Shown here in pieces: positions 31,306 to 41,295 of a DNA stretch of 64,000 nucleotides. The position numbers and the translations under genes are program-made. Below the pieces are notes generated by a model, which was given only the letters and a program-made list of their open reading frames with translations, had not been told where the DNA came from and did not search any database. The DNA is taken from assembly GCA_015060075.1 (NCBI GenBank), contig SUZE01000001.1:62001-126000 (forward strand), given 5' to 3'. Source of the stretch: Rikenellaceae bacterium (GTDB lineage: Bacteria > Bacteroidota > Bacteroidia > Bacteroidales > Rikenellaceae). Each line of letters begins with the position of its first letter. The first letter of the stretch is position 1.

Positions 31306-31349
31306 ACCTAAAACTAAATAATTCTTAACTCTTAATTCTTAATCTAAGT

Positions 31350-32723
31350 ATGGAACTTCCTTTTGCAGAATCTTGGCGAATCAAGATGGTTGAGCCAATT
31401 AAAAAGAGCACTCGCGAGGAGCGCGAGAAGTGGATGAAAGAGGCGGACTACAACCTCTTCCAACTCCGTTCGGAGCAGGTTTACATCGACTGTTTGACCG
31501 ACTCGGGAACGGGTGCAATGAGCGACCGTCAGTGGGCAGCTGTTATGATGGGCGATGAGAGCTATGCAGGCTCATCTTCATTCTTCCACCTCAAAGAGAC
31601 TATCAACAAAATCACAGGTTTTGAGTATGTTATCCCTACACACCAGGGTCGTGCTGCCGAGAATGTATTGTTCTCGCACCTTGTAAAGGCCGGCTCGGTT
31701 GTTCCGGGTAACTCGCATTTCGATACAACCAAGGGACATATCGAGAGCCGTAAGGCGACCGCCCTTGACTGCACTATTGATGAGGCGAAAGATACTCAAC
31801 TCGAAATCCCATTCAAGGGAAATGTAGACCCTAAGAAGTTGGAGAAGGCGTTGGCAGAGCACCACGAGAATGTGCCGTTCATTATCGTTACCATCACCAA
31901 CAACACTGCGGGTGGTCAGCCTGTTTCGATGCAGAACTTGCGCGAGGTGCGTGCTATTGCCGACAAGTATGGCAAGCGCGTAGTTCTCGACTCGGCTCGT
32001 TTTGCCGAAAATGCATACTTTATCAAAACCCGCGAGGAGGGCTATGCCGACAAGACAATCAAGGAGATTGCACTCGAAATGTTCTCGTTGGCTGACGGTA
32101 TGACAATGTCGGCAAAGAAAGACGGTATCGTAAATATGGGAGGCTTTATCGCTACTCGCCACGAAGATTGGTACGAGGGTGCAAAGCGTTTCTGTATTCC
32201 ATTCGAGGGCTATCTCACATACGGTGGTATGAATGGTCGCGATATGGAGGCGTTGGCGGTAGGTCTTGACGAGAATACCGAGTTCGACAACCTCGAAACC
32301 CGTATCCATCAGGTTGAGTTCCTTGCAGGTTTGCTCGATGAGTACGGAATCCCTTATCAGCGCCCTGTGGGTGGTCACGCAATCTTCGTAGATGCCGACA
32401 AGGTGCTTACCAAAGTTCCAAAGGAGGAGTTTCCTGCACAGACTCTCGCTATCGAGTTGTATTTAGAGGCAGGTGTGCGTGGTTGCGAGATTGGCTATAT
32501 CCTTGCCGACCGTGACCCTGTAACCCGTGAAAATCGTTTTGGTGGGCTCGATTTGCTTCGTCTTTGCGTTGCTCGCCGTGTCTATACCGACAATCACATG
32601 CGAGTTATCGCTGCTGCATTGAAGAATGTGTTTGACCGCCGCAACGAGATTACTCGTGGTGTGGAGATTGTTTGGGAGGCGGAGCTTATGCGCCACTTCA
32701 CCGTAAAACTGCGTAAATTGTAA
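31350..32723 (+). CDS. tnaA: tryptophanase (beta-eliminating PLP lyase)
   Basis: 457 aa; DCLTDSGTGAMSDRQWAAVMMGDESYAGSSSF, MSAKKDGIVNMGGFIA; tyrosine phenol-lyase not fully excluded. Confidence 0.85.
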   Translation: MELPFAESWRIKMVEPIKKSTREEREKWMKEADYNLFQLRSEQVYIDCLTDSGTGAMSDRQWAAVMMGDESYAGSSSFFHLKETINKITGFEYVIPTHQGRAAENVLFSHLVKAGSVVPGNSHFDTTKGHIESRKATALDCTIDEAKDTQLEIPFKGNVDPKKLEKALAEHHENVPFIIVTITNNTAGGQPVSMQNLREVRAIADKYGKRVVLDSARFAENAYFIKTREEGYADKTIKEIALEMFSLADGMTMSAKKDGIVNMGGFIATRHEDWYEGAKRFCIPFEGYLTYGGMNGRDMEALAVGLDENTEFDNLETRIHQVEFLAGLLDEYGIPYQRPVGGHAIFVDADKVLTKVPKEEFPAQTLAIELYLEAGVRGCEIGYILADRDPVTRENRFGGLDLLRLCVARRVYTDNHMRVIAAALKNVFDRRNEITRGVEIVWEAELMRHFTVKLRKL

Positions 32724-32846
32724 AAATCATTCTGAGCGGTGAATTTTGCACTGCTCTTTGGTAAGCGAGTTCCTCACATACGTACAAGTATGCTGCGGAC
32801 TCGCTTCCTTGTTTAGCACAAAATTCCCTCGCTCACCTCTGATTTT
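32723..32846 (+). repeat. 3'-intergenic palindromic element, copy E6
   Basis: AAAATCATTCTGAGCGGTGAATTTTGCAC...CTCACATACGTACAAGTATGCTGCG...GCACAAAATTCCCTCGCTCACCTCTGATTTT. Confidence 0.75.
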
Positions 32847-32967
32847 CTGTTGGGAGCGGGGGACTCTGTTTACATAGGGCGATTTTCTTGTGTGCCTTGT
32901 ATTTACCTCCTTAAAACCAATTTTTTTGTAAGTTTTATTTCAGCCTAATCACTTACGATTTTGAATA

Positions 32968-32999
32968 AATGGGAGGTTGCTGTAAAGTAACCTCCCATT
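32968..32999. terminator. terminator hairpin
   Basis: AATGGGAGGTTgCTGTAAAGtAACCTCCCATT. Confidence 0.7.
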
Positions 33000-33041
33000 C
33001 TTTGCTCACATACGATTTAGTATGCTGCGCACTCGGCTTGT

Positions 33042-34061
33042 CTATTTTTGGTTTTCCGCAGACAAAAGTCCGCAGGCGGCTTTGATATCCTCGCCACGGG
33101 AGGCTCGAATAGTTGTCATAATGCCACGCTGTGTCAAGGCGTCACGGAAAGCAATCATCTTCTCGTCAGATGGGGAGAAATATGGCGAATCGGGAATTTT
33201 ATGGAATCGTATAAGATTTATGCGGCACTTGATGCCATCAAGCAGTCGGCACAACTCCTTAATGTGGCGAGGCGAATCATTCAAACCACTCATCACTATA
33301 TACTCGAACGATACTCGGCGTTGATGTGTGAAGTCGTACTCACGCAAAATGTCGGCAATTTGGCGAATAGGGTAGGCTCGCTCTATCGGCATAATAGCCT
33401 CACGCTCCTCGTGGAAGGGATTGTGGAGCGAAATGGCGAGATGCACTTGTGTCGAATCGAGAAAACGGCGCAACTCCTTTCCTACGCCCGCCGTGGAGAG
33501 CGTGATGCGTGTTGGTGACCAACCAAAACCCCAATCCGAAGTCATTATTTCGAGCGCACGGAGTACATTATCGAGGTTGTCAAGCGGCTCGCCCATACCC
33601 ATAAATACCACATTTGTCAGGCGGTCACGCTCGGGCAATGACGCTATTTGGTTGAGTATGTCGCAGGTCGAAAGCGAATGTTTCAAACCGAGTCGTGCCG
33701 TGGCGCAAAATTTGCAACCCATACGGCAACCTGCTTGTGACGAAACGCAGAGCGTAGCGCGCTCACGGTCAGGAATATAAGCCGACTCAATAAACTCGTT
33801 TTCGGTGGTGCGGTAGAGATATTTTTTTGTTCCGTCAGCCGATTCGTCAGCACGCTCGGGCAAGTGCAACCCCATCTCAAAACGCTCGGAGAGAGCAGTG
33901 CGTGCCGCTTTCGATAGGTTTGTCATCTCATCAATGGCGCGAATATTTTTGCGATAGAGCCAATCGACAATCTGCTTCGCAACAAAACGAGGTAGTTGCA
34001 ATTCGGCGCAAACCTCCTGCAATTCGGTTAAAGTTCTGCCATACAAAAAAGTTCTCTCCAT
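33042..34061 (-). CDS. rlmN: 23S rRNA (adenine2503-C2)-methyltransferase
   Basis: 339 aa; SSQAGCRMGCKFCATARLGLKHSLS, VFMGMGEPLDN. Confidence 0.95.
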   Translation of the reverse strand: MERTFLYGRTLTELQEVCAELQLPRFVAKQIVDWLYRKNIRAIDEMTNLSKAARTALSERFEMGLHLPERADESADGTKKYLYRTTENEFIESAYIPDRERATLCVSSQAGCRMGCKFCATARLGLKHSLSTCDILNQIASLPERDRLTNVVFMGMGEPLDNLDNVLRALEIMTSDWGFGWSPTRITLSTAGVGKELRRFLDSTQVHLAISLHNPFHEEREAIMPIERAYPIRQIADILREYDFTHQRRVSFEYIVMSGLNDSPRHIKELCRLLDGIKCRINLIRFHKIPDSPYFSPSDEKMIAFRDALTQRGIMTTIRASRGEDIKAACGLLSAENQK

Positions 34062-34219
34062 TGCGCTTAAATTTCTGCAAAAGTAGAGAAAATTTTGTCA
34101 TTTTTTGGTCGTTAGTATGTTTTTTTGAAAAATAATGCCTATATTTGTGGTTGATTAGGTGGCAAGTGAGATTTTGCCATAGTCAAAGAGTGAACGATAA
34201 ATTAAAAAACACACAATAT

Positions 34220-34903
34220 ATGGAGATTAAAAAGAACCCCAAAGTAGATGTTCAGAACAAGCGTGTCTTGTTGCTTGAAATTGGTTTGGCAGTATCGTTG
34301 CTGATTGTTATTGCAGCATTCCTCTACACCCCTCGTGAGTACAAGATTGAGCAGGTGGAGATGGTTGCCGCAGTTGTTGAGGAGGAGATTACCGAGATTA
34401 CTCGTCAGGACCAAAAACCACCGGAGCCTCCAAAGCGTACAGAGATTACCGTTATCACCGATATCCTCAATATCGTAACCAACGATGAGAAAATCGAGAC
34501 AAGTGTCGATTTCGCAGAGTTTGCCGAGGATGTTGAGATTATCCAGCAGGTGGCTGTTGAGGAGGAGAATATCGAGGACGACCAGCCATTCGTAAAGGTA
34601 GAGCAGATGCCTTCGTTTATGGGTGGTGACCTTATGACCTTCCGTAACTGGGTGCAGAGCAAGGTGCGTTTCCCTCAGATTGCACAGGAGAACAATATCT
34701 CGGGTCGTGTGCTTTTGATGTTTGTCATCGAGCGTGATGGTTCGCTTACCAATATTCAGGTTTTGCAGACACCTGATAGCTCACTTTCTGACGAGGCTAT
34801 CCGAGTTCTTAAAACCTCTCCAAAGTGGACTCCTGGTAAGCAGCGTAACCAGTCGGTGCGTGTGAAGTATACTTTGCCAATCGATTTCCGTATCCAGAAC
34901 TAA
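34220..34903 (+). CDS. energy transducer TonB-family protein
   Basis: N-terminal TM, C-terminal PQIAQENNISGRVLLMFVIERDGSLTNIQVLQTPDSSLSDEAIRVLKTSPKWTPG. Confidence 0.9.
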   Translation: MEIKKNPKVDVQNKRVLLLEIGLAVSLLIVIAAFLYTPREYKIEQVEMVAAVVEEEITEITRQDQKPPEPPKRTEITVITDILNIVTNDEKIETSVDFAEFAEDVEIIQQVAVEEENIEDDQPFVKVEQMPSFMGGDLMTFRNWVQSKVRFPQIAQENNISGRVLLMFVIERDGSLTNIQVLQTPDSSLSDEAIRVLKTSPKWTPGKQRNQSVRVKYTLPIDFRIQN

Positions 34904-35025
34904 AAGCACATTCTAAATCGTTTTACTGCGTTACGCTTGTTCTCGAAATGCTCATTTACACCAAGTAAACTCCGCTTTCTCGAACTGCGCAAGCCTTGTA
35001 AAACAATTTATAATGCACTTTTTGT
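34903..35025 (+). repeat. 3'-intergenic palindromic element, copy E8
   Basis: AAAAGCACATT...CTCATTTACACCAAGTAAACTCCG...ATAATGCACTTTTT; loop-proximal stem changed on both sides relative to E2. Confidence 0.75.
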
Positions 35026-35039
35026 AGTGCTAAAATTGT

Positions 35040-35068
35040 AAAAGCCGGGCAGCAACGCTCGGCTTTTG
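35040..35068 (+). terminator. terminator-like hairpin
   Basis: AAAAGCCG-GGCAGCAACGCT-CGGCTTTT. Confidence 0.6.
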
Positions 35069-35075
35069 TTAAATA

Positions 35076-36308
35076 ATGAAGATAATGATAGACGAAAAAC
35101 GAGATAAAAAAGAGAAGGGTGTTGTTGTTGATACGCAACAAGAGGAGCGTGCTGTCTTGGTGGCGGTTATTCGTGACGGTCAGGAGCCTCGTCAGGCGGA
35201 GGAGTTCTTAGATGAGTTGGAGTTCCTTGCCGAAACAGCGGCGATAAAGACCGAACGCCGCTTCACGCAGCGACTCTCACAACCTTCGTCACGTATTTAT
35301 GTAGGTCCGGGCAAACTTGAAGAGATAGCCGCCTACTGCGAGGAGAATGAGATAAACGTAGTGATTTTCGATGACGAACTCTCCCCCTCGCAGACTCGCA
35401 ATATCGAGCAGGCTATGCCGTGTCGCGTAATCGACCGTACCCGACTTATCCTCGACATCTTCCGTCAGCGTGCGCAGACCGCCTACGCCAAGACGCAGGT
35501 CGAGTTGGCACAGTGCGAGTATATGTTGCCTCGTTTGGCAGGTTTGTGGACCCACCTCGAACGTCAGCGAGGAGGTACGGGAACTCGTGGCGGTGCCGGT
35601 GAGCGTGAGATTGAGACCGACCGCCGTATTGTTCGTAACCGCATCTCGAAACTCAAAGAGGACCTCAAAAAGATTGACAAGCAGATGGCGGTGCAACGCT
35701 CCAACCGTGGCGGTATGGTGCGTGTGTCGCTGGTCGGATATACTAATGTCGGAAAATCGACCTTGATGAATTTGATTTCAAAGAGCGAGGTTTTTGCCGA
35801 GAATAAACTCTTTGCAACGCTCGATACTACGGTGCGTAAGGTTGTTTTCGATAATCTGCCGTTCCTCTTGTCGGATACCGTAGGGTTTATTCGCAAGTTG
35901 CCTACCGAGTTGATAGAGTCGTTCAAATCGACACTTGACGAGGTGCGCGAGGCGGATTTGTTGATACATGTTGTCGATATTTCGCACCCGCAGTTCGAGG
36001 AGCAGATAGATGTTGTGAAGCAGACTTTGCAGGATATTGGCGCAGGCGATAAACCCGTATATCTCGTGTTTAACAAGATTGATGCCTACACCTACACTCC
36101 GAAAGAGGAAGATGACCTCACCCCTGCGACCAAGGAGAATCGTTCGCTTGATGACTTGAAGCAGAGCTGGTTTGCGAAGCAGAATACACCGTGCATATTT
36201 ATTTCGGCAGCGGAGCGTATCAATATAGAGAAGTTCCGCACCGACCTTTACGGTATGGTGCGCGAAATTCACTGCGGACGCTATCCGTTCAACAATTTCT
36301 TGTATTAA
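35076..36308 (+). CDS. hflX: GTPase HflX
   Basis: 410 aa; QRGGTGTRGGAGEREIETDRRIVRNRI, VGYTNVGKSTLMN, DTVGFIRKLPTELIESFKSTLDE. Confidence 0.95.
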   Translation: MKIMIDEKRDKKEKGVVVDTQQEERAVLVAVIRDGQEPRQAEEFLDELEFLAETAAIKTERRFTQRLSQPSSRIYVGPGKLEEIAAYCEENEINVVIFDDELSPSQTRNIEQAMPCRVIDRTRLILDIFRQRAQTAYAKTQVELAQCEYMLPRLAGLWTHLERQRGGTGTRGGAGEREIETDRRIVRNRISKLKEDLKKIDKQMAVQRSNRGGMVRVSLVGYTNVGKSTLMNLISKSEVFAENKLFATLDTTVRKVVFDNLPFLLSDTVGFIRKLPTELIESFKSTLDEVREADLLIHVVDISHPQFEEQIDVVKQTLQDIGAGDKPVYLVFNKIDAYTYTPKEEDDLTPATKENRSLDDLKQSWFAKQNTPCIFISAAERINIEKFRTDLYGMVREIHCGRYPFNNFLY

Positions 36309-36349
36309 AAAACAATGGCTAATAGCAAATAATATAATAATATATAGGT

Positions 36350-37003
36350 ATGTTGCATATTTTAGACAAACAGAACACCATCATCAATAAATTTCTTGCA
36401 GAGTTGCGAAATATTGATGTGCAGAAGGATTCGATGCGTTTTCGCCGTAACTTGGAGCGTATTGGTGAATGTACCTCCTACGAACTCTCCAAAACGCTGA
36501 ACTACGCTACAACATCGGTGCAGACACCTCTTGCCGAGGCAAAGGTGGAGTCTATCTCCGATAAGGTGGTGCTTGCAACAATTTTGCGTGCAGGCTTGCC
36601 ACTGCATCAGGGACTGCTCAACTACTTCGATGATGCCGAGAATGCCTTCGTGTCGGCATATCGCAGTTACCTTAACGAGAGCGATTTCGAGATAAAGGTT
36701 GAGTATATTGCTTGTCCGTCATTGGAGGGTAAGACGCTGATTCTCTGCGACCCAATGCTCGCTTCGGGTGCTTCAATGATTGCGGCATACGAAACTCTCT
36801 GCGCTCACGGCGGAAAGCCGGCTCACACTCATATTGTGTCGGTTCTCGGCTGCACCGAGGGTGTCGATTATGTATTGGAGCACACCAATTCCGAAGAGGT
36901 TGATTTGTGGGTAGCGACTGTGGACCCCGTTCTCAATCCGCACAAATATATAGTTCCGGGATTGGGAGATGCGGGGGATTTGTGTTTCGGTGAGAAACTG
37001 TAA
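36350..37003 (+). CDS. upp: uracil phosphoribosyltransferase
   Basis: 217 aa; LRAGLPLHQGLLNYF, LILCDPMLASGASMIAAYETL. Confidence 0.92.
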   Translation: MLHILDKQNTIINKFLAELRNIDVQKDSMRFRRNLERIGECTSYELSKTLNYATTSVQTPLAEAKVESISDKVVLATILRAGLPLHQGLLNYFDDAENAFVSAYRSYLNESDFEIKVEYIACPSLEGKTLILCDPMLASGASMIAAYETLCAHGGKPAHTHIVSVLGCTEGVDYVLEHTNSEEVDLWVATVDPVLNPHKYIVPGLGDAGDLCFGEKL

Positions 37004-37007
37004 AAAT

Positions 37008-37156
37008 ATGGCGCCGCAGTCTTGCGACTACTTTATGGCGGCGGGCTTTCAGCCCTTTATGACGGCGCACCTGTGGTGCTTTACGGGGATTATAAAAAAC
37101 GCCATAGAACCGACTATGTCGGTGACGCCATGGAACGCCGCAGGCGTGACGATATA
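37008..37156. repeat. left terminal hairpin array flanking four-helix-bundle gene A
   Basis: Hairpins CGCAgtctTGCG, GGGCTttcAGCCC, GCACCtgtGGTGC, CCGACtatGTCGG, CGCCgcaGGCG separated by CTTTATGRCGG / CGCCATAGAA linkers. Confidence 0.75.
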
Positions 37157-37168
37157 AAAATAGCAATT

Positions 37169-37717
37169 ATGGATATCTCAAATCTTCATACAGGTAGTTA
37201 TCGTACATTTTTGGCTTATAGGAAGGCTGAAATTATCTACGATATGACATACTATTTTTGCGAAAAATATCTTCGCAAAGGAGATAGAACTATCGACCAA
37301 ATGGTACAAGCGGCTCGCTCTGGTAAGCAGAATATCATCGAAGGCAAGGAGGCAGCAAGAACATCTTACGAAACTCTCCTCAAATTGATGAATGTTGCAC
37401 GAGCGAGTTTGCAGGAGTTGCTCGCTGATTATGAAGACTATTTGAGGACACGACATCTGCGACAATGGGCATTGAACTCTGTTGAAGTCAAAGCAATGCG
37501 CAAACTCGGTCGCGAGCGTAAAGATTCGGACTACTTTCTCTCTTTGGCGCAGACTCGTAGCGATGAGGTTATAGCAAATATGGTTATTGTGCTTATTTGC
37601 CAAGAGGATGTATTACTCGACCGATACACGAAAAAGCAAGAAGAGAAATTTGTAAAAGAGGGCGGTTTTCGCGAAAAACTCACACGGGAACGACTTGCCT
37701 ATCGCAAGAGTAGATGA
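37169..37717 (+). CDS. four-helix-bundle protein with C-terminal suffix (23S rRNA IVP-like), paralog A
   Basis: 182 aa; YRKAEIIYDMTYYFCEKYLRKGDRTIDQMVQAARSGKQNIIEG; C-terminal GGFREKLTRERLAYR. Confidence 0.85.
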   Translation: MDISNLHTGSYRTFLAYRKAEIIYDMTYYFCEKYLRKGDRTIDQMVQAARSGKQNIIEGKEAARTSYETLLKLMNVARASLQELLADYEDYLRTRHLRQWALNSVEVKAMRKLGRERKDSDYFLSLAQTRSDEVIANMVIVLICQEDVLLDRYTKKQEEKFVKEGGFREKLTRERLAYRKSR

Positions 37718-37727
37718 TTAATGTCTT

Positions 37728-37809
37728 TCATAGAACCGACTATGTCGGTGACGCCATAGAAGGTGCTTGCACCTGACGCCATAAAGCAGCTGCAAGACTG
37801 CGCCGCCAA
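37728..37809. repeat. right terminal hairpin array flanking four-helix-bundle gene A (inverted relative to left)
   Basis: CCGACtatGTCGG-TGACGCCATAGAA-GGTGCttGCACC-TGACGCCATAAAG-cagctgcaagactgcgccgcc. Confidence 0.75.
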
Positions 37810-38029
37810 AATACTTATTCTTTGCATATTTATCGCATAAAAATTTAGAAAATCACAAATTGTTAAAAACTTATTAAAAAATCTCAAAAAATATTTGGAG
37901 AAATAAATTTCACAATATATATTTGCAATACACAAGCGGGGTGAATCCCCTTTTTGTGTTTGAGTATAATTGAAGAAAACTTACATTTTTTACTAAACAC
38001 TTATTTTTTAATTTCAAATTCTTACAATT

Positions 38030-40372
38030 ATGAAGAAGATTTTTACACTTATGCTGATGCTTGCGTTCGCATTGTTCGCAGGCGTGTCGTGTACAAACGA
38101 CCAGACTGGTGATGAGAAACCGGACCCAACTGCTCCGGTTGTAACCGTTACCGGTGTTCCTGAATTGAACTTGGCTCCTGAGGCTGGTTCGTTCACATTG
38201 AACTATGCTATCGAGAATGCAACTTTGACAGGCGTTCTCAACATCTCGACCGAGGCTGCTTGGTTGACAAAGGGTGAGGATACAGGTGCTGCTGTAACCT
38301 TCAACTATGCAGCTAACTCTGACGCTCCGGGCTCTGCTGCTCGTGAGGCTGTTATCGTATTTGCATACGAGGGTGCTGAGTCTGTATCTGTAACCGTTAA
38401 GCAGGATTCGCAGGCTCCTTCGTTCGAGATTGAGTGGGCAAATGTAACTTGTGGTTATGCACAGTACACTTGTACTCCTGCTGACGGCGAGATGCTCTAC
38501 CTCTTGGCAAGCACTCAGGAGTTGGGCCAGTTTGGTATTCAGGGAGAGACTCCACAGGAGTTGATGCAGAACTATGCACAGTTGTTGGCTTCTTATGGTA
38601 TGCTTACAGGTGAGGCTGATGGTTGGTATGTATTCAAGGGTGCTACGACCGAGATGCCAAAGGAAGCTTCTCGTTTCAGCGCAGAGGATACCGTTACTGT
38701 TTTCGCATTGGGTCTCTCTGTAACTGTTGGTGAGGTGGATCCAGAGACCGGTATGCCGGCTATCACTGTTAATCATCTCACTCCGGTACACGCTTGGGAT
38801 GTTCCATTCTTGCCTTACCCAACTCTTACCGTTCCTGAGGAGCAGTTGGTAAACAATGTTTCGGCTGCTGCTGGTGAGCTCGTTCTCGATTGCGTTTTGG
38901 AGAACGCTTTGAACGATGGTTCGGAGGTTACTCTCAATACTGAGGCTACTTGGGTTCACCCAACTTGGGCTGACAACAAGCTTACTATCGCTTACGATGC
39001 TAACGACATAGCTGTTGCTCGTCGTGCAAAGATTGCTGTTCAGTATGGTTGGTGGACTAACCCATTCGAGGTAACTGTTACGCAGGAGAAGAATGCTGAG
39101 GCTACCGCAATTACATTGAAACTCACTGTTAAGGGTACACAGTTTAATGGTATCTTGGTAGATGTTGAGCCATCTGACCCTGAGGTATACTACGCATTGA
39201 ACCACACTACTCCTGAGAAGGATTGGGAGACAGAGGCTGAGCTTCCAATCGATTGGATGCAAAAGGCAGAGGACCTCGTATCTTACACTGGCAATGCATC
39301 GTTCCACAAGGGCAATTTGACTGACTACCTGGTGAAGACCAATGTACAAAACTACGAGTATAATGGTTTGGAGTACTATGTATATGCAGTAGCAGTTGAT
39401 GCAACATCGGAGGAGAAGACTGACTACTTTGGTAAATTATATACAGAGTGGACAGTTAATAAGATTCTCAGTGAGGTGGTAGTTTCAGAGAAGACAACTG
39501 TAGATGTCAGCAAGATGCCTGCTGTAACTTGGGACCTTGAGAAGAGTGGTCTTGCTTTGAATTCGAAAAACTATTATGCTCGTGAAGTTGTAGAGGGCTC
39601 GACTGTGGTTCTTTACTTCAATGTTGAGAATCCTGTTGAGGGAGCATCGCTTAAGTTGAACGGTACTACTCTCATTGATAGCTACAATGTTGTTGATGGC
39701 GAGCCTGTGATTGACAATGTTGCTGGTACTATCACATTCAAGATTGACGCATTTGACCCAGCAAAGACATCTCACTATATCCGTCCAAACTTTAAGTATA
39801 CTAACGAGACTGACGATTTGTGGGGTATTATGACTCCAAGTTTGCAGTTGACACAAGTTGAAAACCCAGGTATGGCTCTTCCTTACCAGGAGTCGTTCGA
39901 GAATGGCATTGGTAACTTCACTATCAACGATGTTCTTCTCGGTGAAGGTTTGTCGTATGTTTGGAAGCACGAGAATGGTCAGTATGGCTACTATATGAAG
40001 GCTTCGGCTTTTGCAGGTAGCGCAAAGGAGAGTGAGAGTTGGTTGGTATCTCCAAAGATTGACCTCTCTGCTGCAACTATGCCGGGTCTTCAGTTCTCGC
40101 ACACTCACAAGTTCGCAGGTACTCCTGCTGAGGATCTCACTTTGTGGGTAAAGGAGTATGGTGCTGCTGAGTGGACACAGGTAACAATCCCTACTTACGG
40201 AACTGACTCAGATTACGACTTTGTTATTGCTGCTGTTGATTTGTCGGCTTGGGCAGGTAAGAAGGTTCAGATTGGTTTCAAGTACATTTCGTCGACTTCG
40301 GCTGCTGGTACTTGGGAAGTTAAGGATGTTGTAGTTTACGATGCTGGTGGTGCAGCTGCTCCGTTTATGTAA
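38030..40372 (+). CDS. BACON-domain surface lipoprotein with C-terminal choice-of-anchor-J-like domain
   Basis: 780 aa; lipobox LFAGVSC, BACON-like repeats, C-terminal LPYQESFENGIGNFTIND...SWLVSPKIDLS. Confidence 0.7.
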   Translation: MKKIFTLMLMLAFALFAGVSCTNDQTGDEKPDPTAPVVTVTGVPELNLAPEAGSFTLNYAIENATLTGVLNISTEAAWLTKGEDTGAAVTFNYAANSDAPGSAAREAVIVFAYEGAESVSVTVKQDSQAPSFEIEWANVTCGYAQYTCTPADGEMLYLLASTQELGQFGIQGETPQELMQNYAQLLASYGMLTGEADGWYVFKGATTEMPKEASRFSAEDTVTVFALGLSVTVGEVDPETGMPAITVNHLTPVHAWDVPFLPYPTLTVPEEQLVNNVSAAAGELVLDCVLENALNDGSEVTLNTEATWVHPTWADNKLTIAYDANDIAVARRAKIAVQYGWWTNPFEVTVTQEKNAEATAITLKLTVKGTQFNGILVDVEPSDPEVYYALNHTTPEKDWETEAELPIDWMQKAEDLVSYTGNASFHKGNLTDYLVKTNVQNYEYNGLEYYVYAVAVDATSEEKTDYFGKLYTEWTVNKILSEVVVSEKTTVDVSKMPAVTWDLEKSGLALNSKNYYAREVVEGSTVVLYFNVENPVEGASLKLNGTTLIDSYNVVDGEPVIDNVAGTITFKIDAFDPAKTSHYIRPNFKYTNETDDLWGIMTPSLQLTQVENPGMALPYQESFENGIGNFTINDVLLGEGLSYVWKHENGQYGYYMKASAFAGSAKESESWLVSPKIDLSAATMPGLQFSHTHKFAGTPAEDLTLWVKEYGAAEWTQVTIPTYGTDSDYDFVIAAVDLSAWAGKKVQIGFKYISSTSAAGTWEVKDVVVYDAGGAAAPFM

Positions 40373-40397
40373 TCAACATTTGATTAACTGATATTTC

Positions 40398-40432
40398 GCC
40401 CGACTGCTCTTTTAGAGTGGTCGGGCTTTTTT
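40398..40432 (+). terminator. Rho-independent terminator
   Basis: GCCCGACtgCTCttttaGAGtgGTCGGGC followed by TTTTTT. Confidence 0.85.
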
Positions 40433-40437
40433 GTGAT

Positions 40438-40674
40438 GGGGGTAGGGGAGATAGGGTTGCTGGGGGTTGCTGGGGTTTACTGGGGGGTACTGAGGGTACT
40501 GGGGGTACTGGGGTTTACTGGGGGTACTAGGGGTACTAGGGGTACTAGGGGTACTAGGGAATAAATGCTATATACTATATCGTATGTATAACCCTATAAC
40601 CCTCAGAATCCCCAGAATCCCCAGTTTCCCCAAAAAAACCATAACCCTCAGAGCCCTTAGTCCCCATAACCCCT
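40438..40674. repeat. G-rich (GGGGTACT)n array followed by C-rich (CCCCAGAAT)n array
   Basis: GGGGTACTA repeated 4x perfectly at 40523-40559, preceded by GGGGTTTACT variants; 40590-40674 carries CCCCAGAATCCCCAG / CCATAACCC words. Confidence 0.8.
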
Positions 40675-40747
40675 AAAAAATATAAAAAACCACAAAAAAC
40701 CTCCCGAAAAGTTGCAGAGTCTCCGTATAATTTTTACATTTGTATTA

Positions 40748-41284
40748 ATGAATAATATTGGTCCACATAGCACGCTCAAGGGATATCGCAAGGCAGAGAT
40801 TATCTACGATATGACCTACTATTTTTGTGAAAAATATCTTCGCAAAGGTGACCGTACCATAGACCAAATGGTGCAAGCGGCTCGTTCGGGCAAGCAGAAT
40901 ATCATCGAGGGTATGGCGGTTGGTGAAACCTCGAAGGAGATGTTGTTGAAATTACTATATGTGGCGAAAGGCAGTTTGCAAGAGTTGCTTGCTGACTATC
41001 AAGACTATTTGCGTGTGCGAAATCTGCGACAGTGGGAGTCGAACTCGCTCGAAGTTGAGGCTATGCGTAGGTTGGGAAAAGAACACGATGATAGTGGCTA
41101 CTTTCTATCACTGGCGGAGAGCCGTAACGATGAGGTTATTGCTAATATGGTAATAGTGCTGATACACCAAGCAGATGTGCTGATTGAACGCTATTATAAT
41201 TGGCATTACAATAAATTTTTGGAGCAGGGCGGTTTTCGTGAAAAACTGACACGAGAGCGATTGGCTCATCGTCAAAACGAGTAA
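40748..41284 (+). CDS. four-helix-bundle protein with C-terminal suffix, paralog B
   Basis: 178 aa; same YRKAEIIYDMTYYFCEKYLRKGDRTIDQMVQAARSGKQNIIEG core as 37169-37717, diverged elsewhere. Confidence 0.85.
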   Translation: MNNIGPHSTLKGYRKAEIIYDMTYYFCEKYLRKGDRTIDQMVQAARSGKQNIIEGMAVGETSKEMLLKLLYVAKGSLQELLADYQDYLRVRNLRQWESNSLEVEAMRRLGKEHDDSGYFLSLAESRNDEVIANMVIVLIHQADVLIERYYNWHYNKFLEQGGFREKLTRERLAHRQNE

Positions 41285-41295
41285 ATTATATCGCC

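Noticed and set aside
37169-37717. DGR accessory protein (Avd) of a diversity-generating retroelement
   Set aside because: The fold is similar, but there is no reverse transcriptase, template repeat or variable repeat in the window.
37910-39349. 479-aa minus-strand ORF
   Set aside because: Antisense to the BACON lipoprotein, low-complexity composition, no motifs.
40438-40674. CRISPR-like array
   Set aside because: Repeats are 8-10 nt with no unique spacers and no cas genes; better described as word repeats.
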